IMG/VR virus record: IMGVR_UViG_3300024999_000358
Span: 1 to 25,733 of that record
Source: a virus
Length of the DNA stretch: 25,733 nt
Reading direction: 5' to 3' (one strand)
Within the stretch, counting starts at the first letter, position 1. Each line of letters begins with the position of its first letter. This document shows positions 8,174 to 15,787 of this stretch, one piece after another. The position numbers and the translations under genes were made by a program. The notes under the pieces are model-generated. The model made no database searches. It was given only the letters and a program-made list of their open reading frames with translations, and was not told where the DNA came from.

Positions 8174-11098
8174 TTATTCCATCCTTATCGGTGAGTATAT
8201 GGCCTTTATACCGTACAAATTAATAGGCCCTTGCGTACCGTCGTAAGAAATATCAAAATTTATCCAATTGAACGTCGAGGCTTGTTCGTTAATAGCAGGG
8301 AACTTGGCTACGAAATATCCCGTCTCCACAGCCTCATTTAAATCAACACTGTTTAGTGTGTACTGCGTCGTGCTTCCGTTAATTGAATATTTTACATTAA
8401 TATCGATGTTTTGTCCAGTAACTTCTTCAGACTTTAACATTAGGTATACACGCTTAAGTTTCTTTTTTTCAACAGGATTACCGAAATCATAATCTGAAGT
8501 CTTTATGTGGAAACTAAAGCTACTGCCATCATCATCTATGCCGATATCTTGTAGATGCATGTGCCCTGTATCACGACTGTCTCCAGTATATAACTGGTTG
8601 TCATATATTACAGCTGAATAGGCATAAACATCGTCTATTGTGGACCAAATGTTATTCATGTCTAAAACTACGGCTTTGTCGTTTACAGACCCAGCGGCAG
8701 TATTTGTGGTATAGAACATGTAATACCTATCACGGTATACCGCAGAGGCTACCGGAGGACGCTCAGACCCTTCGTTCCACTCTACTGTAAGTCCATCAAG
8801 TCTAAGAGTATCTGTTGTTGTAACGGGAGTTTCAAAGACTCTTACGCCAAGATAATTGGAAGTTGAAGTAGCTATCGGAGCATTAGCATTTTGGGTAATC
8901 CATGTAGCAGTAGACCTAGTAACTTGGTTGCACGAGCTACCACCGTTTATGGCGTAGGATATATTTGAGCCGCCAGTTAGAATAGAATTTGGCCTAAAGT
9001 TACCCCAAGATGTTATCCCAGAGGAATTAATGCAATCACCTATATAATAGCCAGTCGTTGTTGCCTCAAGGTAAGTCATATTAACCACAGGGGTCTGGGT
9101 GCTATAAGAGGTTTCAAGACTGATTTTCTCTTGCCAGTATCTTTTTATAAGAGGCACACGAAACTCCCCACTGGTGGTTGTCGATACATTCACCCAATCG
9201 GACCAAGTAGGAAGCGTTGTTGTTGAGGACTCCCGTACTTGGTAGGTTACAGTAGACCCAACTGGTACATATTCATCAAAGTAATATGGTCCACCTATCG
9301 GAGTAGATAAATAAGTATCGAATACTGGAGAAACCCAATTTGAAGAATTTGAATATTCAGGGAATTTTATGTTATCAAAAGATATTGTATCAACTCCACC
9401 ACCATACCCTATTCCGACTCCAAAGTAAGGAGCAGAACTATATTCAGTATCAGTCATGCTGCATACTAGAGTATTATTTATAAAATAACTTATAATACCA
9501 CTTTTGTTAATTACTAATCTAGCATAAATTGGAGAAGAGTAACTAAGACCAGTATTTGAGCAACTTGTTTGTCCCAAAGAAGACCCATTTTTAAATTTTG
9601 ATATCCCAGCAGATGTTCCTACTGAGCTAAAAGAATACGAATACCCATTTTTCAAAGAATAAATTGGTCCATATGAGTTTGATGTAATTGTGAAATCTCG
9701 TATTACTGCATTGCTTGCACTAAAAGAAACTCCTGGCGTAGTCCAAGAAATAGTGGTGTCATATACTCCATAGAATTCTCCATTATCTATATTTGCGAAT
9801 ATCCCTATAGAATAAGTACATTTTGCAGAGTTTGATACAATAGAGCAACCACCAAACGGAGAAATGCTTGTCTGAGTCCAAGTAGATGTTAGCACTCCAT
9901 AGCTAAAATCAGCAAATAATCTTGATGTTGTAGTTGATTTTCCAATTAATATGCTACCGTCTATTGTTGTAGAATCAATATTAATTAAAGTCCCATTATT
10001 CCAATCTGAAGCTTCTGTATTAACATGGCCCCAAGTAGAAGGAACCACCGAACCGGGGTATATAGTTGTAGAAGTAGGACCCTGATTAGGCAGCTGAGTC
10101 TGGTATAACCCAGTCTCCCATTCAGCTTGCGTGTCGTAGGTCTTGGAACGTGTGTTACCAGCAGACCGTATAACGCCATCGATAATGGTTCTGACAGGGT
10201 CTGAGGCCCTTTCGGTCGTTGTGCCGCACCTTCGCTCAATACCGCGGTTTGAAAGCCATACAAGGCAATTATCCTTCTCTCTTACACTACGGCTGTCTTT
10301 TACGCCAATTTGGGATGAAATCTGCCTTAAAACAAAGTCTCTCCTATCGTTACCTGAAAGAGCCCAAAGTTCATCCTCTAGGCCAATGTGGTACGCATTT
10401 TGATACTGGCCCATTAAAGCTATGACTTTTTTACCGTTTTCAAGACCAGAAATTGAAATAGAAGAAGGAGAAGTAGATACTCCAGGAATTTTAAGCGTCC
10501 AATCTGTACCATCACCCTCACCGGAAAGACGTATTCTGGAAGGTTCTCCGCTGATATCGGCAACCATTACCCTGTTTCTAAATGTGCCAATCTTGGTCCC
10601 CATAGGAATATTGGGTTGCAACGTGAAAGTACTAACTGTGGTTGAGAAAGGTACATCTATGCCATTAACACACCAAAGTTGACCAAGTGTCTGAACGCAC
10701 TCATATTCAGCGGAAGCGTTAAGGTTATCTAACCCAACAATAGGATTACAGTCACCTTGGTTTTTTGTCCAAAAGAAAGACTGGCTAGAGAATAAAACGA
10801 TGTACCTTTGCCCGTCAACTGCATTATAGTTCCACATGCCCTTAATGGCTTTTTCGTCAGTGCAAGGAGTAGCGTTATACTCGCCATACCCACGCCTACG
10901 ATAGACAGAAAGGTCTTCGTCAAAATAGACGTTGTTAGCTGTTTGGAGGCACTCAGGAGGGATAGCATTAGAGGCCCAGCGGGTTACTAGTCCGCAGTTC
11001 CTAAACGGGGGGTAATTATATTCTTTTTCGTCTTGCGAAAGGTTCTGTCCAAAACAAACAGAAGGCCATAACGCAAGGGCTATTATGAGCCTTTTCAT
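8174..11098 (-). CDS. Nozzle-like tail protein with signal peptide and inserted lectin-like domain (974 aa)
   Basis: A clear signal peptide starts it (MKRLIIALALWPSVCFG, then QNL). Residues about 28-75 (a GLVTRWASNAIPPECLQTANNVY segment and the RRRGYGEY that follows) resemble the start of tail nozzle / stabilisation proteins of short-tailed phages, and later WALSG and WLSNRG segments fit a beta-propeller. Residues about 370-590 are coded by much more AT-rich DNA and look like a LamG/concanavalin-type beta-sandwich (ARLVINKSG...YFINN...GVDTISFDNIKF). Propeller-like sequence resumes near 760 (PPVASAVYRDRYYMFY). The mature part has 14 cysteines, which is unusual for a cytoplasmically assembled tail protein. 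It follows the adaptor gene after two bases (TAA-CC-ATG) with only a weak ribosome-binding site, suggesting coupled translation. Confidence 0.7.
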   Translation of the reverse strand: MKRLIIALALWPSVCFGQNLSQDEKEYNYPPFRNCGLVTRWASNAIPPECLQTANNVYFDEDLSVYRRRGYGEYNATPCTDEKAIKGMWNYNAVDGQRYIVLFSSQSFFWTKNQGDCNPIVGLDNLNASAEYECVQTLGQLWCVNGIDVPFSTTVSTFTLQPNIPMGTKIGTFRNRVMVADISGEPSRIRLSGEGDGTDWTLKIPGVSTSPSSISISGLENGKKVIALMGQYQNAYHIGLEDELWALSGNDRRDFVLRQISSQIGVKDSRSVREKDNCLVWLSNRGIERRCGTTTERASDPVRTIIDGVIRSAGNTRSKTYDTQAEWETGLYQTQLPNQGPTSTTIYPGSVVPSTWGHVNTEASDWNNGTLINIDSTTIDGSILIGKSTTTSRLFADFSYGVLTSTWTQTSISPFGGCSIVSNSAKCTYSIGIFANIDNGEFYGVYDTTISWTTPGVSFSASNAVIRDFTITSNSYGPIYSLKNGYSYSFSSVGTSAGISKFKNGSSLGQTSCSNTGLSYSSPIYARLVINKSGIISYFINNTLVCSMTDTEYSSAPYFGVGIGYGGGVDTISFDNIKFPEYSNSSNWVSPVFDTYLSTPIGGPYYFDEYVPVGSTVTYQVRESSTTTLPTWSDWVNVSTTTSGEFRVPLIKRYWQEKISLETSYSTQTPVVNMTYLEATTTGYYIGDCINSSGITSWGNFRPNSILTGGSNISYAINGGSSCNQVTRSTATWITQNANAPIATSTSNYLGVRVFETPVTTTDTLRLDGLTVEWNEGSERPPVASAVYRDRYYMFYTTNTAAGSVNDKAVVLDMNNIWSTIDDVYAYSAVIYDNQLYTGDSRDTGHMHLQDIGIDDDGSSFSFHIKTSDYDFGNPVEKKKLKRVYLMLKSEEVTGQNIDINVKYSINGSTTQYTLNSVDLNEAVETGYFVAKFPAINEQASTFNWINFDISYDGTQGPINLYGIKAIYSPIRME

Positions 11099-11100
11099 GG

Positions 11101-11799
11101 TTATTGTTTTCCGATTGCGCTAGGTAAATAATTTATTCGTTCAACACAACGTACTTTCATTAGGTCAGACATTACGTTGAAAGAGTCAAGGAAAACTTTT
11201 GCCTTGTCATACCTTTCATCCACTATGGATGCTTTATACGCACCGTAGTAGGTTAGTATATAATTAAAAGGCAGGAACTCAGAAATTGCATTAAACGGCA
11301 CATCAGTATCATTAGTCAGTGCAGTAGACTGTGATATGTACTCAACCTTTATGGTAGCCAAATCAGAAGTAGCATTAGGGAAAGGCGCGAACCCTATCTT
11401 AGTGCGAGAAGAGAAGTTTAGGAAGTAGTACGTAGGAAGACCAGACTGATTCTCCCACTCAGCAGACCTTCCATCAAGCCCAGCCGGAGTCATTTCTTGT
11501 ATAGACAAAGCATCCCTAGTTACCCTACGGATATATATAAAATCACTAGGAAGCGAGTAATACGTTGTCCCCGATACAAGAGGGAAGACTGTAGACTTGT
11601 AGTTGCACAAAGTCTTAACATCTACAACTTTCTGCCCTTCATTTATCCACGCGTTTAATTCGCTGTCAGAGAATCTTTCTCTTGTTGAATGAGCGTCAGT
11701 GATGAGAGAACGAGCGTCTGCCCGCAACTCACTAAGAGTCGAAGCAGACGCTTGTCCAGCAAGGAGCAACAGTAAAGATACTTTAAACAGCATTTTCAT
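11101..11799 (-). CDS. Head-tail adaptor protein carrying a signal peptide (232 aa)
   Basis: From residue 20 on, the protein reads like a tail adaptor (gp6/gp11-like) of short-tailed phages: STLSELRADARSLI, then RFSDSELNAWINEGQKVV, a YYSLPSDFIYIRRV segment near 85-98, and a helical C-terminus. In virions this protein forms the ring between portal and nozzle. Unusually, the adaptor is preceded by a textbook Sec signal peptide (MKMLFKVSLLLLLAGQASA, cleavage predicted after ASA). Cysteines: two in the mature protein. The gene lies two bases from both neighbours; ATG 11799 has little Shine-Dalgarno sequence, so it is probably coupled to the previous stop. The adaptor assignment is from remembered family sequence pattern plus order (portal ... 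adaptor, nozzle). Confidence 0.7.
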   Translation of the reverse strand: MKMLFKVSLLLLLAGQASASTLSELRADARSLITDAHSTRERFSDSELNAWINEGQKVVDVKTLCNYKSTVFPLVSGTTYYSLPSDFIYIRRVTRDALSIQEMTPAGLDGRSAEWENQSGLPTYYFLNFSSRTKIGFAPFPNATSDLATIKVEYISQSTALTNDTDVPFNAISEFLPFNYILTYYGAYKASIVDERYDKAKVFLDSFNVMSDLMKVRCVERINYLPSAIGKQ

Positions 11800-11801
11800 A
11801 G

Positions 11802-12230
11802 TTACTCGACAGTTGTGCTATCCTTGGAATCATAGTATTTGATTCCGTGTATAGTTTGAGCCGTTTGAGCGTCTAAAGTCCTGCAATATACCCCAGCTTC
11901 AGAATAATACTCGTACACAGACGGGCTTATTAACTTGTAGCTAGGGGCTGTCGCAGTGCAAAGATTACTATTAACTGAACCAGACGAAAGGCAGACTGTT
12001 TGCCCACCAGTAAGATTCTGAATAGTAATCCTGCGGGTCCTAAAGTCACTAGCTGATATAGCTGTCCATGTAGTAGATGAACACGAAGTAGCGAACGAAG
12101 ACAGCGTATCACCATCATTTGAAGCAACTTTAGTAACCAACGGAGACTGCCTCGATGCGGCAAAAGCTATACCAACGAAGCCAAATATAGCCACAAACAG
12201 CATTTTGGTATGTTTAGTATAGTTTTTCAT
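11802..12230 (-). CDS. Small secreted-type virion protein, unknown (142 aa)
   Basis: Starts with a signal peptide having a long n-region (MKNYTKHTK, then MLFVAIFGFVGIAFA with cleavage predicted after AFA). An internal ATG at residue 10 could give a shorter version that keeps the hydrophobic core. The mature part is about 118 residues, Ser/Thr-rich and probably beta, with four cysteines and an ITIQNLTGGQTVCL segment like those in small beta-sandwich or decoration proteins. It sits three bases after the previous gene and two before the adaptor. No recognisable family; a tail or head accessory protein is the best guess. Confidence 0.55.
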   Translation of the reverse strand: MKNYTKHTKMLFVAIFGFVGIAFAASRQSPLVTKVASNDGDTLSSFATSCSSTTWTAISASDFRTRRITIQNLTGGQTVCLSSGSVNSNLCTATAPSYKLISPSVYEYYSEAGVYCRTLDAQTAQTIHGIKYYDSKDSTTVE

Positions 12231-12233
12231 ATA

Positions 12234-12704
12234 TTACAGACAATGAGTCGCCGTATCTGTTATTACAGAGAAAGCACCACGACCAGTACCGGTAGATGTG
12301 CAGAAAGCAAAAGCCACACAATCCGAACACCCATACATCTGCCCTTTGGCAGTAGGGGTTATCGCATTGAGTTCAGCTATCGTTTTCTGGGCAGGGGTCA
12401 TATACGCAGTAGATACCACGCCAGCACCCTGTACAATACCAGAACCAGTTACGGTTGTACCACTAACCGCGCCAGTTCCAGTTATAGTGCCAGCATAAAT
12501 GGTCCTAACAGGAAGCACAGCGGTACCAATGTCGTATAGAGAAGCGGCTCCAGGAACGAAGTAGCCACTAGAATCTACACGCCAGTAAGAATATCCACCG
12601 GAAGTGTTGAACCCAAGGGTGCTAAAATCACCCTGCTCAGCAACAACATAACCGACGAATCCTATAATGGCGAAAAACGCCGATATAATAAGACTTTTTT
12701 TCAT
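12234..12704 (-). CDS. Small fibre-like protein with signal peptide (156 aa)
   Basis: Starts MKKSLIISAFFAIIGFVGYVVA, a strong Sec signal with cleavage predicted after VVA. Residues about 35-95 have fibre-type repeats (YWRVDSSGYFVPGAASLYDIG, then ITGTGAVSGTTVTGSGIVQG), like shaft segments of trimeric fibres. The C-terminal 50 residues hold four cysteines (GCSDC, FC and HC), a likely disulfide-stabilised cap. GGGAGGT lies three bases upstream of ATG 12704, the strongest ribosome-binding site in the tail block, so this may be where ribosomes load for the coupled genes downstream. Possibly a head or neck fibre. Confidence 0.55.
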   Translation of the reverse strand: MKKSLIISAFFAIIGFVGYVVAEQGDFSTLGFNTSGGYSYWRVDSSGYFVPGAASLYDIGTAVLPVRTIYAGTITGTGAVSGTTVTGSGIVQGAGVVSTAYMTPAQKTIAELNAITPTAKGQMYGCSDCVAFAFCTSTGTGRGAFSVITDTATHCL

Positions 12705-12718
12705 TTTACCTCCCTAGA

Positions 12719-13204
12719 TTATTTCCGAAACTTATCTAGGCTATTTATAAACTGGTCGTCAGGCTCAAGCATGAGACCGATGCGCTTCCACTCAGATATG
12801 TAAGGCTCGTAACGAGGCCGTTCAAGAGCTTTCTTGTACGCAGGAGCCCAATCGGGGCTGTCCCTACGTATGACACCAAGGTCCTGCCAGCTCTCTATAC
12901 ACTCCCGAAACTTGTCTTCAAGTTCCTTCCGACGAGCATACAGCTGGTCACGCTTCCTAGGGTCAGTAACACGCTGATTTTTATGCTGTTCAAGTTGACG
13001 ATTAAGCATATGAATCTTGCGATTTATAGCGTCCTTGTCAACACAGATATCATCTATTTGGGCGGTAGCAGAATACCCAGTATCCTTTACATCACCAGCC
13101 CCAGCCATGTCCTTAAGGGTTTCCAAATCTCCCTTAAGCGCCTCAGCTTCCTGAGCAGTTATCATCGGGTTAGTTCTAGATGTATCATCCGTTTTACGTT
13201 TCAT
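12719..13204 (-). CDS. Helical protein after major capsid, unknown (161 aa)
   Basis: I place the start at ATG 13204, which has GGAGG nine bases upstream; a longer frame from TTG 13258 would run through a strong hairpin and is unlikely. The protein is hydrophilic, with a long helical or coiled-coil region (about residues 55-115, KDAINRKIHMLNRQLEQHKN then RKRDQLYARRKELEDKFREC) and a Trp-rich C-terminus. There is no signal peptide, in contrast to the next four tail genes except the ejection proteins. Located between capsid and tail genes, it could be a head-completion or connector protein, but the sequence does not prove it. Confidence 0.5.
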   Translation of the reverse strand: MKRKTDDTSRTNPMITAQEAEALKGDLETLKDMAGAGDVKDTGYSATAQIDDICVDKDAINRKIHMLNRQLEQHKNQRVTDPRKRDQLYARRKELEDKFRECIESWQDLGVIRRDSPDWAPAYKKALERPRYEPYISEWKRIGLMLEPDDQFINSLDKFRK

Positions 13205-13233
13205 TAGTTGAGTCCTCCGACTAGTATTATAAC

Positions 13234-13261
13234 CCCCTGCCCCCATTTCTGAGGGCAAGGG
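13234..13261 (-). other. Strong RNA hairpin just downstream of the major capsid gene
   Basis: On the minus strand CCCUUGCCCUC (13261-13251) pairs with GGGGGCAGGGG (13244-13234) across the loop AGAAAU: 11 continuous pairs, two of them G-U. It begins ten bases after the capsid stop and ends 29 bases before the next start. No U-run follows (GUUAUAAU), so it is not a classical terminator. It could be an mRNA stabiliser protecting the capsid message, a processing site, or a Rho/pausing-dependent attenuator between head and tail genes. Confidence 0.6.
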
Positions 13262-13271
13262 ATGAATCTAA

Positions 13272-14156
13272 TTAGGCCTGATGCCCGTATATCCAGCGCC
13301 ACTCAACGGTTGACACCTCAAAAGACGCGTAACCAGCCATCTTAAGAACCATAGTGTCAAACTCGCCAGTGCGGAAGAACTGGACCGGCTCCCACTCGCG
13401 CCATATGAGCTTCTGCTTCATCATCTTCGAGTTCATCATGAACCAGTTGGACGAAGAGGTCAGGAAGTTGTCCCATATAATGCACTTGTAGCGACCTTCA
13501 AGATAGTTCCGGTTGTTGATATTGTAATCAACCTTACCAACAGAGCGGAGTATCTCAAACGCCTTTTCAGCGTGGTCCATAGGAATCAGCAGCGTGTCCG
13601 GAGCATTGTACATGATATTGTCACGGTTGGTCTTCAGTTTCTTGAAGGCCAGTTCCGTAGCAAACACGTTAGCCGCAGAGAACGCCAGAGAACCCGCATT
13701 AGACTGATTCGCACCGCCAACCTTGGACGTATGCGCCGCGTTACAGAGGCTCAGACCATCACCAGTGGTGAAAGTACCGAACGCATTGTTAAACGGATAC
13801 GCACCGCGGCTTTCGCGCAGAGCACGGAAAGAATCCGCCAGAGAAGCGGTCTTATCCTGAATCACACCATACAGGTCGTTACGAAGCAGACGGCGGGTAA
13901 TCTTAATACCGTAAGCGTACTCACGCTCAGACACCGACTTCTTGTAACCTTCCTGGATGTCGTCATAGGAAATCTCCCCGTTAAATTCGGGGACGACACC
14001 ACTATCACCAGTCTCCAGGTCATACTCTACAGCCTGTTCCGCATCTTTAAAGCGGTACAGGAGAGGAATCATCGAGGGGTAATCCCTATATTGGTCAAGA
14101 AAGACGCAAGAGAGGTCTTTCTGAACTATCGAGGGCCATTTGCCAGCAGTAAGCAT
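13272..14156 (-). CDS. Major capsid protein (Mu gpT-like / HK97-fold type, 294 aa)
   Basis: Forms the icosahedral shell. The region around residues 62-100 (SYDDIQEGYKKSVSEREYAY then GIKITRRLLRNDLYGVI) matches the pattern of Mu gpT-like capsid proteins, where the N-arm and E-loop lead to a conserved long helix; a DGLSLCNAAHTS segment follows near 132-143, as in that family. A C-terminal WREWEPVQFFRTGEFDT segment precedes a short beta-rich end. AAGGAG lies seven bases upstream of ATG 14156. It follows the scaffold and candidate decoration genes, as expected. Sampled 60-base blocks are 48-60% GC, above most neighbours, which may reflect codon choice for very high expression. Strong post-gene hairpin at 13234-13261. 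Confidence 0.85.
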   Translation of the reverse strand: MLTAGKWPSIVQKDLSCVFLDQYRDYPSMIPLLYRFKDAEQAVEYDLETGDSGVVPEFNGEISYDDIQEGYKKSVSEREYAYGIKITRRLLRNDLYGVIQDKTASLADSFRALRESRGAYPFNNAFGTFTTGDGLSLCNAAHTSKVGGANQSNAGSLAFSAANVFATELAFKKLKTNRDNIMYNAPDTLLIPMDHAEKAFEILRSVGKVDYNINNRNYLEGRYKCIIWDNFLTSSSNWFMMNSKMMKQKLIWREWEPVQFFRTGEFDTMVLKMAGYASFEVSTVEWRWIYGHQA

Positions 14157-14179
14157 TTATTTTCTCCTTATACTTAAAA

Positions 14180-15007
14180 TTACGACAGCGGGCTGAACAC
14201 AGTGGCGTTCATCGCGCAGACACCATAGAACTTCAGCTGAGCAAGGCTGTTAAGCCCAGACAGATTACCGTGCGTATAGGGGTCCATCATCTCATCAAGA
14301 CCGTTACGAACGATATGGCGCTCAAACTGCACCAGACGAGCCGCACCAGCCGCCGCAGTCGTACCAAGCTTTGTGGGAGTGGTAGTATTGGGGACAGTCA
14401 GAACGAACAGGCCATGGAGCAGAGGCAGAATCTTCACAACAAGACCCGCACCAAGGGCATCACCAGCACCCATAGTTACGGAAGTTGTGCAAGAACCGGC
14501 GGCAGATGTATCAATGAAGCGGAGCATACCAACTACGCCATCATCAGTACCAGTCCCGGCAGTAGCCACATACAGGAAGCCAGTATCAATATTGTCTTCA
14601 AGAGAACCAACGGTAACAGTCGTACCATCGGAAGACGTAGCGGCAACACCAGTCAGGTCGTAATCAAGACGGCACATCGTCGCGCCCTCAGTCAGTTCAA
14701 CAAGACGAGAGGGGAATATCTTGGAATCACCACCCTGCGGGGCGAACCAAGCAGCACCAGTGGCAGCAGCAATCACAGCAGAGTGCGCCGCACCAGCCAC
14801 AAGAGCAGAACCGCTAGTAGCGTAAACGTGAGGTTCCGCAAGGATACCTACGTAGTTAGCCGCAGACGCGGCAGCGTTTACAATCAGAGTACCGAGGTCG
14901 GTTTCGGCGGTAGCACCTTTAATCATCAGGCCACCAGCCACGACATCAGTAGCCGAGTGTATAGGGAGGCGAACCACCCTAGACTTCAGAGACTGAATAA
15001 CTTGCAT
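14180..15007 (-). CDS. Putative head decoration / capsid-stabilising protein (275 aa)
   Basis: An Ala/Thr/Gly-rich beta protein. The N-terminus (LPIHSATDVVAGGLMIKG near 14-31) resembles small capsid decoration proteins that cap capsomers, but the length of 275 residues is about twice the usual. The middle (about 115-190) is rich in Thr/Gly/Asp and the C-terminus returns to a conserved-looking helical/beta mix (RHIVRNGLDEMMDPYTHGN). It lies immediately upstream of the capsid gene, has GAGG as ribosome-binding site, and like the capsid gene has relatively high GC. A decoration or minor capsid role is inferred from position; I do not recognise a close family. Confidence 0.5.
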   Translation of the reverse strand: MQVIQSLKSRVVRLPIHSATDVVAGGLMIKGATAETDLGTLIVNAAASAANYVGILAEPHVYATSGSALVAGAAHSAVIAAATGAAWFAPQGGDSKIFPSRLVELTEGATMCRLDYDLTGVAATSSDGTTVTVGSLEDNIDTGFLYVATAGTGTDDGVVGMLRFIDTSAAGSCTTSVTMGAGDALGAGLVVKILPLLHGLFVLTVPNTTTPTKLGTTAAAGAARLVQFERHIVRNGLDEMMDPYTHGNLSGLNSLAQLKFYGVCAMNATVFSPLS

Positions 15008-15068
15008 TTATTATACCTCTTTAATTTTAATAAATCCGTTTGTGTAATTCTATGATGATGTCAAGTAG

Positions 15069-15530
15069 TTAGAACCCAACTTTGGGTCTAGGCGTGGGAG
15101 CCTGAGTGACATTAGTCACCTTGGAACTGTTCTTCGATAGACAAAAGGGACAACCAGCACCCTTCTTTAACGCTTGTTCCCCAACATTATGAGTATTGGG
15201 GTTCCCAACGTCGTCCGTCATACCAGAATCTGTGGTGTCACCATTATTCATGGTCCCAACATCAACACTCTGAGTTATGACTCCGCCAGCACCAGACCCA
15301 TCAAAACTTCCACCACTATAATCAACCTTATTCAAATCAACCAGGAAACCGCATATCTGACACCTAACTTTCTTTTTGAACCCGCCCCTGCCTTGGGCCG
15401 CACCAGTGCGTGTGTTATTGGGCCTGAGAAGACCATCACCCTTGGTTTCAGAAGGAAACACATCAGAGAAACCCATAGGGTTTGTCTCTGGTATGAACTT
15501 TGCATCTGAACCGTAGTCTTTTTCAGCCAT
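15069..15530 (-). CDS. Zinc-ribbon-like protein in head cluster (153 aa)
   Basis: Two Cys pairs, CQIC near residue 57 and CPFC near 127, lie about 70 residues apart and probably bind one zinc. The stretch between is Gly/Asp/Thr-rich and likely disordered. The N-terminus (KDYGSDAKFIPETNPMGFSD) and C-terminus are also low-complexity. Its start overlaps the stop of the previous gene (TAATG), so it is coupled to the scaffold-adjacent 85-residue gene. Location between scaffold and decoration genes suggests a head assembly or packaging accessory. No family recognised. Confidence 0.5.
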   Translation of the reverse strand: MAEKDYGSDAKFIPETNPMGFSDVFPSETKGDGLLRPNNTRTGAAQGRGGFKKKVRCQICGFLVDLNKVDYSGGSFDGSGAGGVITQSVDVGTMNNGDTTDSGMTDDVGNPNTHNVGEQALKKGAGCPFCLSKNSSKVTNVTQAPTPRPKVGF

Positions 15531-15787
15531 TACTTTTTGTACTTCTTATAGTCTTCTATTCCGCTAATCTTCACGCTCTTGGCTATCGGCTTCTTTTCCA
15601 TCTTGCTAAGTTGAGTGTAGTAATCCGGCCTCTCGTACACATGTTGTTTGGCTACTTTCTCAGCTTTCTTAGGGCTATTGGTATGTTCTTTTTCTACCTT
15701 TTTACCCATTTTTACCTGTTTGTCTATTACCTTTACAGGCACTTTACTCTTCTTAGCAAGTTTCTTGACAGGTTCTATCGGTTTCAT
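15530..15787 (-). CDS. Small lysine-rich protein (85 aa), unknown
   Basis: Highly basic (about a third Lys), with KKLAKKSKVPVKVIDKQVK at the N-terminus and a slightly hydrophobic end (SVKISGIEDYKKYKK). It overlaps the scaffold stop by four bases (ATGA), and its own stop overlaps the next start (TAATG), which implies coupled translation in a tight scaffold / basic protein / zinc-ribbon unit. Could be a DNA-binding head protein or a chaperone for the acidic scaffold; this is a guess from charge. Confidence 0.45.
   Translation of the reverse strand: MKPIEPVKKLAKKSKVPVKVIDKQVKMGKKVEKEHTNSPKKAEKVAKQHVYERPDYYTQLSKMEKKPIAKSVKISGIEDYKKYKK

Noticed and set aside
13205-13258. N-terminal extension of the 161-residue protein from TTG 13258
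   Set aside because: It runs through a strong hairpin and lacks a ribosome-binding site, whereas ATG 13204 has GGAGG.
13572-15055. Plus-strand frames of about 200 and 260 codons opposite capsid and decoration genes
   Set aside because: Mirror frames of GC-richer, strongly expressed genes; no ribosome-binding site, promoter or recognisable domain.
15030-15064. Promoter before the decoration gene (TTGACA near 15061)
   Set aside because: No -10 at 16-18 bases; the TATAAT found lies right at the start codon, too far away.
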